A stretch of DNA of 64,000 nucleotides from CAWJPW01 sp963844845 (GTDB lineage Bacteria > Acidobacteriota > Thermoanaerobaculia > Thermoanaerobaculales > Sulfomarinibacteraceae). Shown here piece after piece: positions 1-8,857 of this stretch. A model generated the notes under the pieces. That model saw nothing but the letters and a program-made list of their open reading frames with translations. It made no database searches and was not told where the DNA came from. Where the stretch lies: the NCBI GenBank assembly GCA_963844845.1, contig CAWJPW010000008.1:496001-560000 (forward strand), written 5' to 3'. Every line of letters starts with the position of its first letter. Within the stretch, counting starts at the first letter, position 1. A program made the position numbers and the translations under genes.

Positions 1-31
1 CAAAGTCCAAAGTTAGACGTATATTATATTC
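1..31 (+). promoter_or_regulatory. Probable promoter/operator of fur-katG (partial)
   Basis: The only AT-rich stretch near the start of the window lies directly before the regulator and contains a TATATT-like -10 hexamer. Fur-family operators are typically AT-rich palindromes and this may be an autoregulatory site, but the upstream part lies outside the window, so this is weak. Confidence 0.3.
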
Positions 32-556
32 ATGTATGGCGACTCAGCCTCTCTGCTCCGCCGGCACGGTGTCCAGGTCACGGCTCAACGTTTGGCCGTT
101 CTCGCGGCGGTGTCAGGTGGACCGCACGGCACCGCGGACGATATCACCAAGGCGGTGCGGGCCGAGATCGGCATCATCTCCCGCCAGGCGGTGTACGACA
201 CCCTGGGCGTCCTGGCCGACAAGGGCCTCGTCCGGCGCATCCAGCCCGCCGGGTCGCCGGCGCGCTATGAGGACCGGACCGGCGACAACCACCACCACCT
301 GATCTGCCGCACCTGCGGCCGGATGGTCGACGTCGACTGTGCCGTCGGCGCCGCGCCGTGCCTGACCGCCGCCGACGACTCGGGCTTCGAGATCGACGAG
401 GCCGAGGTGATCTACTGGGGCCGCTGCCCCGACTGCCTCGCCCGGGCTCCGGTCCGGTCGGGGACTGACGACGAGACCGTCGCCGTCCCGCGGGTTCCGC
501 ACCCGAGCGGCGACATCGACCGAGCTTCAGCTCACGATGAGACCGAGCAAGCATAA
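32..556 (+). CDS. Fur/PerR-family metal-dependent repressor
   Basis: A 174-residue Fur-superfamily regulator. An N-terminal winged helix (about residues 5-75) is followed by a metal-binding dimerisation domain with the His-rich NHHHLIC segment and two CxxC pairs (CRTC near residue 92 and CPDC near 133), the usual structural zinc ligands. The tail beyond residue 140 is longer than usual and acidic. The stop codon overlaps the katG ribosome binding site, so the two genes form one transcription unit. Peroxide sensing (PerR-like) is inferred from that pairing; the sequence alone does not separate PerR from Fur or Zur. The start is the first ATG after an AT-rich stretch containing TATATT. Confidence 0.88.
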   Translation: MYGDSASLLRRHGVQVTAQRLAVLAAVSGGPHGTADDITKAVRAEIGIISRQAVYDTLGVLADKGLVRRIQPAGSPARYEDRTGDNHHHLICRTCGRMVDVDCAVGAAPCLTAADDSGFEIDEAEVIYWGRCPDCLARAPVRSGTDDETVAVPRVPHPSGDIDRASAHDETEQA

Positions 557-567
557 GGAGAGCCAAC

Positions 568-2754
568 ATGTCAGACAACGCCAGCAAGTGCCCGGTGACG
601 GGCGGACACCATGCAAGGGCGACCACCAACCGAGACTGGTGGCCGAACCAGCTGAACCTGAGGATCCTCCACCAGAACCCTCCCCAGGCCGATCCCATGG
701 GCGAGGAGTTCGACTACGCCGCAGAGTTCAAGACCCTCGACCTCGCCGCCGTCAAGAAGGACCTCCACGAGCTGATGACCTCGTCGCAGGACTGGTGGCC
801 GGCGGATTGGGGCCACTACGGCGGGCTGTTCATCCGCATGGCGTGGCACAGCGCCGGCACCTACCGCATCCACGACGGCAGGGGGGGCGCGTCCTCCGGC
901 ACGCAGCGCTTCGCGCCGCTCAACAGCTGGCCCGACAACGCCAACCTCGACAAGGCCCGCCGGCTGCTGTGGCCGATCAAGCAGAAGTACGGCCGCAAGA
1001 TCTCGTGGGCCGACCTGCTGGTCCTGGCCGGGAACTGCGCCCTGGAGTCCATGGGGTTCAAGACGTTCGGCTTCGCCGGCGGGCGCGAGGACGTCTGGGA
1101 GCCCGAGGAGGACATCGACTGGGGCACCGAGACCGAGTGGCTGGGCGACGAGCGCTACAGCGGCGAGCGGGTGCTCGAGAACCCCTACGGCGCCGTGCAG
1201 ATGGGCCTCATCTACGTGAACCCGGAGGGACCCAACGGCGAGCCGGATCCGGTCGCCTCGGGCCGCGACGTGCGCGAGACCTTCGCGCGCATGGCCATGA
1301 ACGACGAGGAGACCGTGGCGCTCACCGCCGGCGGCCACACCTTCGGCAAGTGCCACGGTGCGTCGCCCCAGGAGCCGTACGTGGGCCGCGAGCCGGAGGG
1401 GGCGGGCCTCGCGGAGCAGGGCCTGGGCTGGAAGAGCAGCTACCGCAGCGGTAAGGGCGGCGATGCCTTCACCAGCGGCATCGAGGGCGCGTGGACCCCG
1501 AACCCCACCACGTGGGACACGGGCTACTTCGACATGCTCTTCGGCTACGAGTGGGAGCTCGTGAAGAGCCCGGCGGGCGCCTGGCAGTGGCAGGCGAAGG
1601 ACGTTGCCGAAAAGGACATGGTGACCGACGCCCACGACCCGTCCAAGAAGCACCCGCCCATCATGACCACCGCCGACATGTCCATGCGGATGGACCCGAT
1701 CTACGAGAGGATCTCGCGTCGGTTCCACGAGCACCCCGACGAGTTCGCCGATGCCTTCGCCCGGGCCTGGTTCAAGCTCACCCATCGCGACATGGGGCCC
1801 GTCACCCGCTACCTCGGCCCGGAGGTCCCCGAGAAAGAGCTGATCTGGCAGGATCCCGTGCCCGCCGTGGACCACGAGCTCATCGGGGACGAGGACGTCG
1901 CCGCCCTCAAGCGCCAGATCCTCGCCTCGGGGCTGTCCACCCGAGAGCTGGTGTCGACCGCGTGGGCGTCGGCGTCGACCTTCCGCAACTCGGACAAGCG
2001 CGGTGGGGCCAACGGCGCCCGCATTCGCCTCGCGCCGCAGAAGGACTGGGCGGTCAATCAACCGGCCCAGCTGGCGAAGGTTCTCGGCACGCTCGAGGGG
2101 ATCCAGAAGACGTTCAACGGCGCCCAGTCCGGCGGCAAGAAGGTCTCGCTCGCCGACCTCATCGTCCTGGGCGGCTGCGCCGCCGTCGAGCAGGCGGCGA
2201 AGAAGGCCGGGCACGAGATCGAGGTTCCCTTCGCACCGGGCCGCACGGACGCGACCCGGGAGCAGACCGACGTCGACGCCTTCGCCGTGCTCGAGCTCAA
2301 GGCGGACGGCTTCCGCAACTACCTGGCCGACGGATTCAGCCGCCCGGCGGAGCACCTGCTGGTGGACCGCGCTCAGCTGCTGGCGCTGACCGCGCCCGAG
2401 ATGACGGTGCTCGTCGGCGGCCTGCGGGCCCTCGACGCCAACCACGGCCAGTCCGCGCTCGGCGTCTTCACCGACCGCCCCGGCGCCCTGACCAACGACT
2501 TCTTCGTCAACCTGCTGGACATGGGAACGGAGTGGAAGGAGTCCGCCACCGAAGGCGTGTTCGAGGGGCGCGACCGCGCCACCGGCGCGCTCAAGTGGAA
2601 GGGGAGCCGCGTCGACCTCGTGTTCGGCTCCAACTCGCAGCTCCGCGCCCTCGCCGAGGTCTATGCCTGCGACGACTCCAAGGCGAAGTTCGTGCGGGAC
2701 TTCGTGGCCGCCTGGGACAAGGTCATGAACCTCGACCGCTTCGACCTCGCCTGA
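568..2754 (+). CDS. katG: Catalase-peroxidase KatG
   Basis: A bifunctional heme catalase-peroxidase of 728 residues, the normal family length. The distal heme motif RMAWHSAGTYR (residues 90-100) supplies Arg90, Trp93 and His94. GGHTFGKCHG carries the proximal heme ligand His257. The Tyr of LIYVNPEGPNG and the Met of ARMAMNDEET fit the Met-Tyr-Trp adduct needed for catalase activity. The second, degenerate peroxidase half is complete. AAGGAG lies 7 nt before the ATG and overlaps the stop of the upstream Fur-family gene. The product destroys hydrogen peroxide and is probably controlled by that regulator. No signal peptide is visible, so it should be cytoplasmic. Confidence 0.98.
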   Translation: MSDNASKCPVTGGHHARATTNRDWWPNQLNLRILHQNPPQADPMGEEFDYAAEFKTLDLAAVKKDLHELMTSSQDWWPADWGHYGGLFIRMAWHSAGTYRIHDGRGGASSGTQRFAPLNSWPDNANLDKARRLLWPIKQKYGRKISWADLLVLAGNCALESMGFKTFGFAGGREDVWEPEEDIDWGTETEWLGDERYSGERVLENPYGAVQMGLIYVNPEGPNGEPDPVASGRDVRETFARMAMNDEETVALTAGGHTFGKCHGASPQEPYVGREPEGAGLAEQGLGWKSSYRSGKGGDAFTSGIEGAWTPNPTTWDTGYFDMLFGYEWELVKSPAGAWQWQAKDVAEKDMVTDAHDPSKKHPPIMTTADMSMRMDPIYERISRRFHEHPDEFADAFARAWFKLTHRDMGPVTRYLGPEVPEKELIWQDPVPAVDHELIGDEDVAALKRQILASGLSTRELVSTAWASASTFRNSDKRGGANGARIRLAPQKDWAVNQPAQLAKVLGTLEGIQKTFNGAQSGGKKVSLADLIVLGGCAAVEQAAKKAGHEIEVPFAPGRTDATREQTDVDAFAVLELKADGFRNYLADGFSRPAEHLLVDRAQLLALTAPEMTVLVGGLRALDANHGQSALGVFTDRPGALTNDFFVNLLDMGTEWKESATEGVFEGRDRATGALKWKGSRVDLVFGSNSQLRALAEVYACDDSKAKFVRDFVAAWDKVMNLDRFDLA

Positions 2755-2773
2755 TCGCAAGATGATGTGAGTT

Positions 2774-2810
2774 CGCGAGGCCCCGGCGGGCGACCGCCGG
2801 GGCCTTCGCG
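2774..2810 (+). terminator. Hairpin terminator after katG
   Basis: An 11-bp perfect stem (2779-2789 with 2794-2804) closes on a GCGA tetraloop and is extended by a CGCGA/TCGCG outer stem. It begins 20 nt after the katG stop. There is no long T-tract, so termination efficiency is uncertain. Confidence 0.65.
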
Positions 2811-3527
2811 TCGTCGCCGGCTCGCTCCCCCGCTCCGCTGGTACCCGCGCGACGGGCGCGCTGGAGCACGCCCGCACACAGAGCCCGTGCAAAGCCGGTC
2901 CTCTCCCTCCTTCCCCTCACCGTCTCGCAGGCTCAGCAGGCTCGACGACGAACCGCTCGTACACCACTTCTGTGGAGAGCAGCTCGCCTCGGGATTCCTC
3001 GACAGCGAGAGACGGAGTTCGTCAGATCGTTGAGATGAGGCCGTTTCCAGCTGCACAGACTGTGATCCAGGAGGTCGTCGGGGTGTGGTACGCTCCAAGT
3101 AGATGAAAGGTGATTCCTATCTGTAATTCCTATCCGGAACATCACTTCTTCGTTCGCTGGAGCCGTGTGTCGTGTCACGAGACCACGGTCTTCGATGGGG
3201 TGTCCGACCTGCTCGGACCCAACAGACATCGTGGTTGTGATGCGGCCTCCGGTCACCGCCCGAGCATCCCGGCCTTTCGGCAGTGTCGGCCCACGGCCGT
3301 GCATCGGCGCCGGTGCGACTCCCTCCCGGCCGATTGTGGGATGTCTCGCCGGGGTGCATCGGCGCCGGCTGCGCGAGCAGGTCACGCGGTCATCCCACCG
3401 AGCTCCAGCGCCGTCCCGGTTGTGCCAGAGACCCGCGAGACGTAGAGCATCGACGAAACCGTCAGGAACCTGGAGACAAGCACTCAGAAGATCCGATCGT
3501 TCATCATCCCAAGGAGCTACTGGACGA
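2811..3527. other. Long intergenic stretch without a supported gene
   Basis: About 700 bases separate katG from the next operon. Open frames here are short and show no family features. A short direct repeat (GTGCATCGGCGCCGG) occurs twice, near 3300 and 3355. The promoter of the downstream operon is expected here, but I could not identify convincing -35/-10 boxes. Confidence 0.5.
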
Positions 3528-4769
3528 ATGTACGAACGATGGCGACGACTAGCGGTGGTGTGTGGGATCGCGGGCTGCCTCCTGCTGACGATTTGGGCGG
3601 ACTTCTCCCCACTGGTGACGGTGGAGGTCGTGAACCCTGCGGCGGAGCAGGATCGCCTCATCCACGGCGGGTACTTCCCGTCTAAGAAAGACAAGGCGCT
3701 GGCCGCTCTGTCCCCCGAAGAGTACGTGGCCACCATCACAGCCGGGGCGGTGTACCCCGGAGGAGGGGCGCCGTGGCGGGAGATGTCCGAGGCGCTGACC
3801 TCTCCGACGAAGGCGGACCACACCTGGCGTTGGCGGATGAAGCCGGACCGTCTCGGTCGGCATTCACGACCGCATCTCTACTTTCACGAGAACGAAGAGC
3901 CCGTGCGCGACGTGGCCGGCTGGATGGACGACAAGGGTCTGAGGACTGCCTACGTGGAGGTATCGAGCTCCCAAGACTCACACCTTCTCAGAGTCTCGAT
4001 ACAGCCCGTGGGCTTGGGTGATTTCAGCCTCGGCCAGGGGTGGAGGGGGGCCGAACCCCCCACGCGTCTGCTCTTCCCGGGACGCCGGTTCGCCGTGCCG
4101 TTTCTTCTCGTGTGTCTCGCGGCCTACGTCCTGCTGCCGTGGCCGAAACGCGGACCCACGACGGTCGCCTACCGCCGGCCGCGGGTGATCACCGGGGACG
4201 TGGTCGGGATATTCCTGTTCGGCATGTTCTTCACGATGCCGGGCTGGATCACCGGTACGGCTCAGGGGCTCGTGGCGTACTGGCCGCTGACGGCAGCATT
4301 TTGGCTCATGGCCTCGTTCGGCCTCATCATCCTCATCCGCTCGGCCTGGTACGCCGGATGGTGCGTGGTCGTACATGAGGATGGTCTTGACATCGTGACC
4401 CCCGGAAGGCTGCTTTCCCTACCCTACTCAAGGATGCACAACCGGCGGTCCGTGGTGCTTCGCTCGCCCCGGTGGTTGCGGAGCATGATGTGGCTGGCCG
4501 TCTTGGTGCGCCCGGAGCCTGCGCTTGCTGGAAATGCTGCTCTCATGAGTGGCGTCCTGGCCGTCGGGGACGAGATCGAGCTCGACGACGGCTCGGTCGT
4601 CTACCTGTGGTATGGCGGCCGGATGGGTGGTTCCATGCTGACTCATGAGGATGTCCTCGAGAAGGCGCTGCAGCACATCCCCGGCTCGAGCGGTGAAGCG
4701 GCCGAGGTCACCGGGTTCGGAGCTCCCTTCACCGCGGCGGCTCCCGCCGGGAGTGGGAGGAGGGCGTAA
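3528..4769 (+). CDS. Unknown four-TM membrane protein, first gene of the cyclase-like operon
   Basis: A 413-residue membrane protein that I do not recognise. Predicted helices lie near residues 4-26, 188-207, 220-240 and 251-270. That topology leaves a large extracytoplasmic region of about 155 residues between helices 1 and 2 and a cytoplasmic C-terminal tail of about 140 residues. The ATG at 3528 is preceded by AAGGAG; the frame stays open further upstream to 3165, but that part looks non-coding. It begins a run of seven same-strand genes, and the next gene follows within about 50 nt. It may be a sensor or channel component, but no motif supports a specific role. Confidence 0.7.
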   Translation: MYERWRRLAVVCGIAGCLLLTIWADFSPLVTVEVVNPAAEQDRLIHGGYFPSKKDKALAALSPEEYVATITAGAVYPGGGAPWREMSEALTSPTKADHTWRWRMKPDRLGRHSRPHLYFHENEEPVRDVAGWMDDKGLRTAYVEVSSSQDSHLLRVSIQPVGLGDFSLGQGWRGAEPPTRLLFPGRRFAVPFLLVCLAAYVLLPWPKRGPTTVAYRRPRVITGDVVGIFLFGMFFTMPGWITGTAQGLVAYWPLTAAFWLMASFGLIILIRSAWYAGWCVVVHEDGLDIVTPGRLLSLPYSRMHNRRSVVLRSPRWLRSMMWLAVLVRPEPALAGNAALMSGVLAVGDEIELDDGSVVYLWYGGRMGGSMLTHEDVLEKALQHIPGSSGEAAEVTGFGAPFTAAAPAGSGRRA

Positions 4770-4771
4770 GA

Positions 4772-4822
4772 ATGCATCAAGACCGGCTTGCGGTTGCGGG
4801 CTCGAGTGTGGTGACACGGTGA
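4772..4822 (+). CDS. Possible 16-codon coupling ORF
   Basis: A very small frame (MHQDRLAVAGSSVVTR) starts at an ATG that follows a strong GGAGGAGGG ribosome binding site. It stops in a GTGA overlap with the possible GTG start at 4819. It may be a translated leader that couples the next gene. Alternatively it is the true N-terminus of that gene, disconnected by a frameshift. No homology can be judged at this size. Confidence 0.3.
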   Translation: MHQDRLAVAGSSVVTR

Positions 4823-5418
4823 GTCAGCACACTGCCTCAGTGGATACATCCTCTGCGATCAACGGGAAGCCCAGTCGGGGGGTGTTCCGGACGGCGGTGA
4901 GGACCATGGCCCACCCCCAGGACGTACTGGTCAATGGTCTGGAGCACCGGCACCTGACGGCGTTGCTTCTCGTCCCGGCAACCGCCTTCGCCTTCTTCTT
5001 CCTCCAGACCGGGCTCGATCTCCACCGGGCCGGTGCGATTCCCTCGGGAGATGTGGTTCTCGAGGTGGTGCTCGGGGCATTGTTCGGATTCCTCGGCGTT
5101 CCGGCTCTGGGCCTTGTGGCATGGGGTGGTATCCGGATCTTCGGCGGAGAGCTGGGGGCCGCGGCAGTTGTGCGGGCTCTCGCGCTGGCCTACGGGGGCA
5201 CGCTCGTCTACGCAACCGTAGGTCTGGTGATCAACCTCACGCTGCACTGGAACACGGCGCTCTCCTTCGGTGTCACCGGGTTGCTCTGGTCGTTGGGACC
5301 GATCTTCGCCATGATCCGGAAAACGGTTGACAACCGGATGGGGCCGGCCGTGATCATCTCCTCGATGTGCGGCGTCTTGTTGCTCATGGGCTGGGCCGTG
5401 CTGGGAGCGGTCCAATGA
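4819..5418 (+). CDS. Multi-pass membrane protein, Yip1-like
   Basis: A 199-residue protein from the GTG at 4819, or 170 residues from the ATG at 4906. GTG is favoured because it overlaps the stop of the preceding mini-ORF, while the ATG has only a weak ribosome binding site. It has about five hydrophobic helices. The segment WGGIRIFGGELGAA, followed by helices starting at an alanine-rich LALAYGG stretch, resembles bacterial Yip1-domain membrane proteins. Its stop overlaps the next start (ATGA), indicating translational coupling. The function is unknown; Yip1-like proteins in bacteria are mostly uncharacterised. Confidence 0.6.
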   Translation: MSQHTASVDTSSAINGKPSRGVFRTAVRTMAHPQDVLVNGLEHRHLTALLLVPATAFAFFFLQTGLDLHRAGAIPSGDVVLEVVLGALFGFLGVPALGLVAWGGIRIFGGELGAAAVVRALALAYGGTLVYATVGLVINLTLHWNTALSFGVTGLLWSLGPIFAMIRKTVDNRMGPAVIISSMCGVLLLMGWAVLGAVQ

Positions 5419-5900
5419 GTGGTCCTGCACCGGTTCCCATCGCCTCGGGTCGCGGCCACCGGAGACTGGGTGTCCTGTGCCTCGCGACGATGGGCGGTCT
5501 CGCGGCGGCGCAAAGCTCGTGGATCGTGGGGGCAGGGTCGTTCCTGGTGCTCGGTTTCATGGGACTCGGCCTGACGGGATGGGTGATCTCCCTGGCCAAC
5601 CATCGGCTCAAGGCGAAGCACGAAAGTGCGGCGATCCGCCTGGCGGTCCGGCGTCCGCTGGCGCTCTTGGTCCCGTTCACGGTACTGGCCCTGTTCTCTC
5701 AGCTCTTCCTGGGGTGGCACGCAGCCTTGTCGTTCCTCTGCGCAGGCATCATGGCCTCGGCGGGGGCCACCGGCGTGGAGCTGGTCTCACTCGGCGCCCG
5801 GAGGGTCGCCGGCGTCTTCCTGCCGCTGGTGCTCGCCATAATGCTGTCCGGATTCCTGGCGCTCGCGGCGGCCGCCGTGGGAAGTGTGGGAGCCGGATGA
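5415..5900 (+). CDS. Small unknown multi-pass membrane protein
   Basis: A 161-residue protein with roughly four to five hydrophobic segments (about residues 15-60, 80-125 and 130-158) separated by short basic loops. I recognise no family motif. The start ATG overlaps the previous stop, and its own stop overlaps the start of the 986-residue cyclase-like protein, again as ATGA. Together with the two upstream genes it suggests a small membrane module made in fixed stoichiometry with that protein. Confidence 0.65.
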   Translation: MSGPAPVPIASGRGHRRLGVLCLATMGGLAAAQSSWIVGAGSFLVLGFMGLGLTGWVISLANHRLKAKHESAAIRLAVRRPLALLVPFTVLALFSQLFLGWHAALSFLCAGIMASAGATGVELVSLGARRVAGVFLPLVLAIMLSGFLALAAAAVGSVGAG

Positions 5901-8857
5901 TGGTGAGGCGGCGCTTTCCGGTTCTGGTCTTCTTCGCGCTCTCGCTGGCGGTGGTGGGTGCCATCCACGCACAAGGTCCCGCGCTCGAGTGGGGACCGGT
6001 GGACTCGGTGTGGAAGTCGCGGAAGATTCTCACAGGGTCCGCGGCCGTACCTCCAGTCGACGGCAACGCCCTCGAAGACATGGCGGACAACGCACCCCGC
6101 TCGGGATCCTTCTCGCTTGACAAGCCCTTCTATCTGGCCATGCGCTATTGGGAAAATGAGAAGGCTATGCGGGGGACTGATGTGAGTGTTGCCCTCCAGC
6201 AGGAGCCCTTCAAGAGCTGCGCGGAGGGTGGCGGCGCCTACCCCGGTCAGGAGCCGAGGTTTTTCGAGTATTCCTGCCGCGACACGTCGTTCCGGGGGTT
6301 GCGAGCCGTTCGGATACGAACCAAGGACCTGGGGACGGCTGCCAGGCACTCGGAAGGAACGGTCTTCGTTGGGGACGTGATCAAGGTTGAGATCGGACCG
6401 GGGAAAGTTCTCGGAATCTACTTGATTGGTGCGACGACTCGGGATGGGGTGGCGAGGGCCCAGAAGAGGTTCGAGGATTTCCTCTCGACCCTGCGGATCA
6501 AGGGCAAAGCGCCGGCCCCGAAGCGCCAATATCACGCGAAGATCCACATCCGCAAGGACTACCACCCGGGAGGGTATCTCGGCCCGACCGTGACGGTGTT
6601 GGACCAGGATGGCAACGTCTGCAACAAAGACGTCGCCGCCGTGGTGTTCTGGCTCAACGGCCGCGAGGGTGAGAACGGGCCGTGGGACGGCTCCAGGACG
6701 ACCTTGAAGATGGACATCAGCATGAAGGACGGGCAGAGCTTCGAAGTGACCGGCGTGATCCCCGCCTGGAAGGGGCCCGCCGCCGCGCCGACACTCGGGC
6801 CGGCCCTCACGCCCACGCCCAGGACCCTCCCACCGGTCAAGAACATCCCCGGGATCGTCCCCATCGACGAGGACGCTGCTGAAGGCGGTTCGAAGAGCTC
6901 AGCCGGCGAGCCGGTGCCCGGGCTCTCGGGGGCGGGCCGCTTGCCCGGACCAGGGAGCGTTCTGAGGGCGCTGGCCGGGATATTGGGGCCGGCCATCATC
7001 GCTGCAGGCGCGGGATTGTTGGCCGGTCTGGGGGGCAGCGGATCACCGCCTCCTGCCCCAACGCCCCAAGGAGCCCCACACCCGCCGGCCGAGCCGCCCA
7101 CGAAGAAACCACGATCAACGAAGAAGAAGAAGCGGGCGGCACCTCCCCCCGCCCCACCGCCGCCCAAGCCTCCCGGGCCAACGGCCGAAGAGAAGAAGCG
7201 AGAGGCGGAAAAGGCCCGGAAGAAGGCCGAGAAGGCCCGCGAGGAACGACGGAAGAGAAAAGAGAAGGAAGGGTATTTCGGGGGGCTCTTGCGGCGCGCG
7301 AAAGGCGCCCTCAAAGCTACCGTGGAGGCGGCCAAGGACGTTGGGCGGGCGGCGAAGGACGTCTACAAGAACCCTTCCCTGATCACGGCGACCGCGAAGA
7401 ACGCATGGCAGGAGGCCAAGGACACGGCGGCCAAGGGCGTGGACCTCGCCAAGAAGTTGGGCGCCGCCGGTGCCGACAAGGCGAAGGCCATCTGGAAGGA
7501 CACCAAGGATGTCGTGACCCATCCTCGCAGAACACTCGGCGAGATCCGTGACGTGGCGAAGGACGTCTACAAACATCCCAAGATCCTCCTTGACACGGTC
7601 AAGGGAACGGCACGGGACATTCGCGATTTGAAGGACAAGGCCGACAAGGCTCAGTTGGCCATCGTCAAACACGTGTTGAAGACGCTCCATGAAGCGGCCA
7701 CGGATCCCGACAAGGCCGTCGACCTCCTGAAGACCCTCACCGGGATCGAAGACCTGGAAAAGTCGATCGAGTCCGATCGCTCGCTTCCGGATCGACTGGC
7801 CCACTCGGTCTTGGGGTTGGCAGGGCTGTTCGGCGCCGCCGAGGCAGCCAAGGCCACCGCCCAGGGGGTCCGGGCCGGAGGGTCGGCCGTGCTCAAGGCG
7901 GCCGGGAGGGAGTCCGCCAGCCTCGCCGATGATGCGGCCCGCCTGGCCGCGAAAGCCGAGGGCAAGACGGCCGGGGCCGTGCTCCGCGGAGAGGCCGACG
8001 ATGCGGCCCGCTCCGTCTCGGCGGCTGGTAAAGCGGAGGACGTGGCTTCACAGGCCGGGAGACTGGAAGAAGCGGCCGCCCCGGTCGCCCCGGCGAAGGA
8101 GGCCTCGGTGTTCGTGGAGGCCCCGGATGTCGTTCCGGACGTCAGCGGCTACACGAAGGGCTCCCAGGGCTATCTCAAGGACTTTGCGGAGAGCAACAAC
8201 GTGGAGCTCTACACCCGGCCCACGACGCCCAGGGCGGCACGAATGATCGAGCAGGGAGAGGCGGTTCCCAAACCCATGTTCGTCAAGAACAAGACGATCA
8301 ACTCCATCGACGCCGAGTTCCTCGGCGCATCGGAGGGGAACATCGGCAAGGTCGGAAGCTTCGAGCCCAGGAGGCCCACTTTCGACGACCTGAAGGATCT
8401 TCCGCTCCAGGACCAGAAGAATGTGCTGTCGCGCTACCACCAGCGCTTGCAGGAGTACAAGGATCAGGCCGAGCACCTGATCGCGAACTCCGATCGCTGC
8501 TACGTGGACCAGGGTGTGATCTACGATCGCTTCACGGGCAAACCGTACACCGGGGATATCGATGTCTACGCGATCCGGGGCAGGAACGGCAAAGTGCTTC
8601 CCCCCGAGCAGGTCGCGGCCTACGAGGCGGAGCTGGCGCGGAATGGGGTCGAGAGCAGCGTCATGCACGGGGCGCATGAGAACTGGGACATGACTCACCT
8701 CACAGGAGAGGACCTTCGAATCGCCCAGGGCATTGACGGCAAGATCCGCGGGAGCCACGGGATCGGAGGGGAGGCTCTGGTGAGCTTCAAACCGGGAGCC
8801 TCCGGGCCCTCAGCGGCCTACGTGGACAACTCGATTCAGCTTGGGATGAGGCCATGA
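5897..8857 (+). CDS. Large exported/membrane protein with a C-terminal ExoY/edema-factor-like nucleotidyl cyclase domain
   Basis: 986 residues from the ATG at 5897, where a typical signal sequence begins (basic residues 3-5, hydrophobic core, AHA-like cleavage region near residue 25). Residues 30-290 are a probable extracytoplasmic region of unknown fold. A hydrophobic helix lies at about 354-380. A Pro/Lys-rich, highly charged linker covers about 384-458. Ala/Lys-rich helical repeats with a recurring AKDVYK motif follow, to about 750. From about 755 the sequence resembles ExoY, CyaA and edema factor: an RP pair followed by an E-Q-G turn, then K792-x6-K799 matching the two catalytic lysines, and GDIDVY with D887 and D889 at the expected metal-binding aspartates. 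HGAHENW (924-930) resembles the later His/Asn segment. It could be a polymorphic-toxin effector or a membrane-anchored cyclase. Activity is inferred only. Confidence 0.72.
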   Translation: MMVRRRFPVLVFFALSLAVVGAIHAQGPALEWGPVDSVWKSRKILTGSAAVPPVDGNALEDMADNAPRSGSFSLDKPFYLAMRYWENEKAMRGTDVSVALQQEPFKSCAEGGGAYPGQEPRFFEYSCRDTSFRGLRAVRIRTKDLGTAARHSEGTVFVGDVIKVEIGPGKVLGIYLIGATTRDGVARAQKRFEDFLSTLRIKGKAPAPKRQYHAKIHIRKDYHPGGYLGPTVTVLDQDGNVCNKDVAAVVFWLNGREGENGPWDGSRTTLKMDISMKDGQSFEVTGVIPAWKGPAAAPTLGPALTPTPRTLPPVKNIPGIVPIDEDAAEGGSKSSAGEPVPGLSGAGRLPGPGSVLRALAGILGPAIIAAGAGLLAGLGGSGSPPPAPTPQGAPHPPAEPPTKKPRSTKKKKRAAPPPAPPPPKPPGPTAEEKKREAEKARKKAEKAREERRKRKEKEGYFGGLLRRAKGALKATVEAAKDVGRAAKDVYKNPSLITATAKNAWQEAKDTAAKGVDLAKKLGAAGADKAKAIWKDTKDVVTHPRRTLGEIRDVAKDVYKHPKILLDTVKGTARDIRDLKDKADKAQLAIVKHVLKTLHEAATDPDKAVDLLKTLTGIEDLEKSIESDRSLPDRLAHSVLGLAGLFGAAEAAKATAQGVRAGGSAVLKAAGRESASLADDAARLAAKAEGKTAGAVLRGEADDAARSVSAAGKAEDVASQAGRLEEAAAPVAPAKEASVFVEAPDVVPDVSGYTKGSQGYLKDFAESNNVELYTRPTTPRAARMIEQGEAVPKPMFVKNKTINSIDAEFLGASEGNIGKVGSFEPRRPTFDDLKDLPLQDQKNVLSRYHQRLQEYKDQAEHLIANSDRCYVDQGVIYDRFTGKPYTGDIDVYAIRGRNGKVLPPEQVAAYEAELARNGVESSVMHGAHENWDMTHLTGEDLRIAQGIDGKIRGSHGIGGEALVSFKPGASGPSAAYVDNSIQLGMRP

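Noticed and set aside
571..2892. 773-codon open frame antisense to katG
   Set aside because: It is a codon-composition shadow of the highly conserved katG frame and has no family motif.
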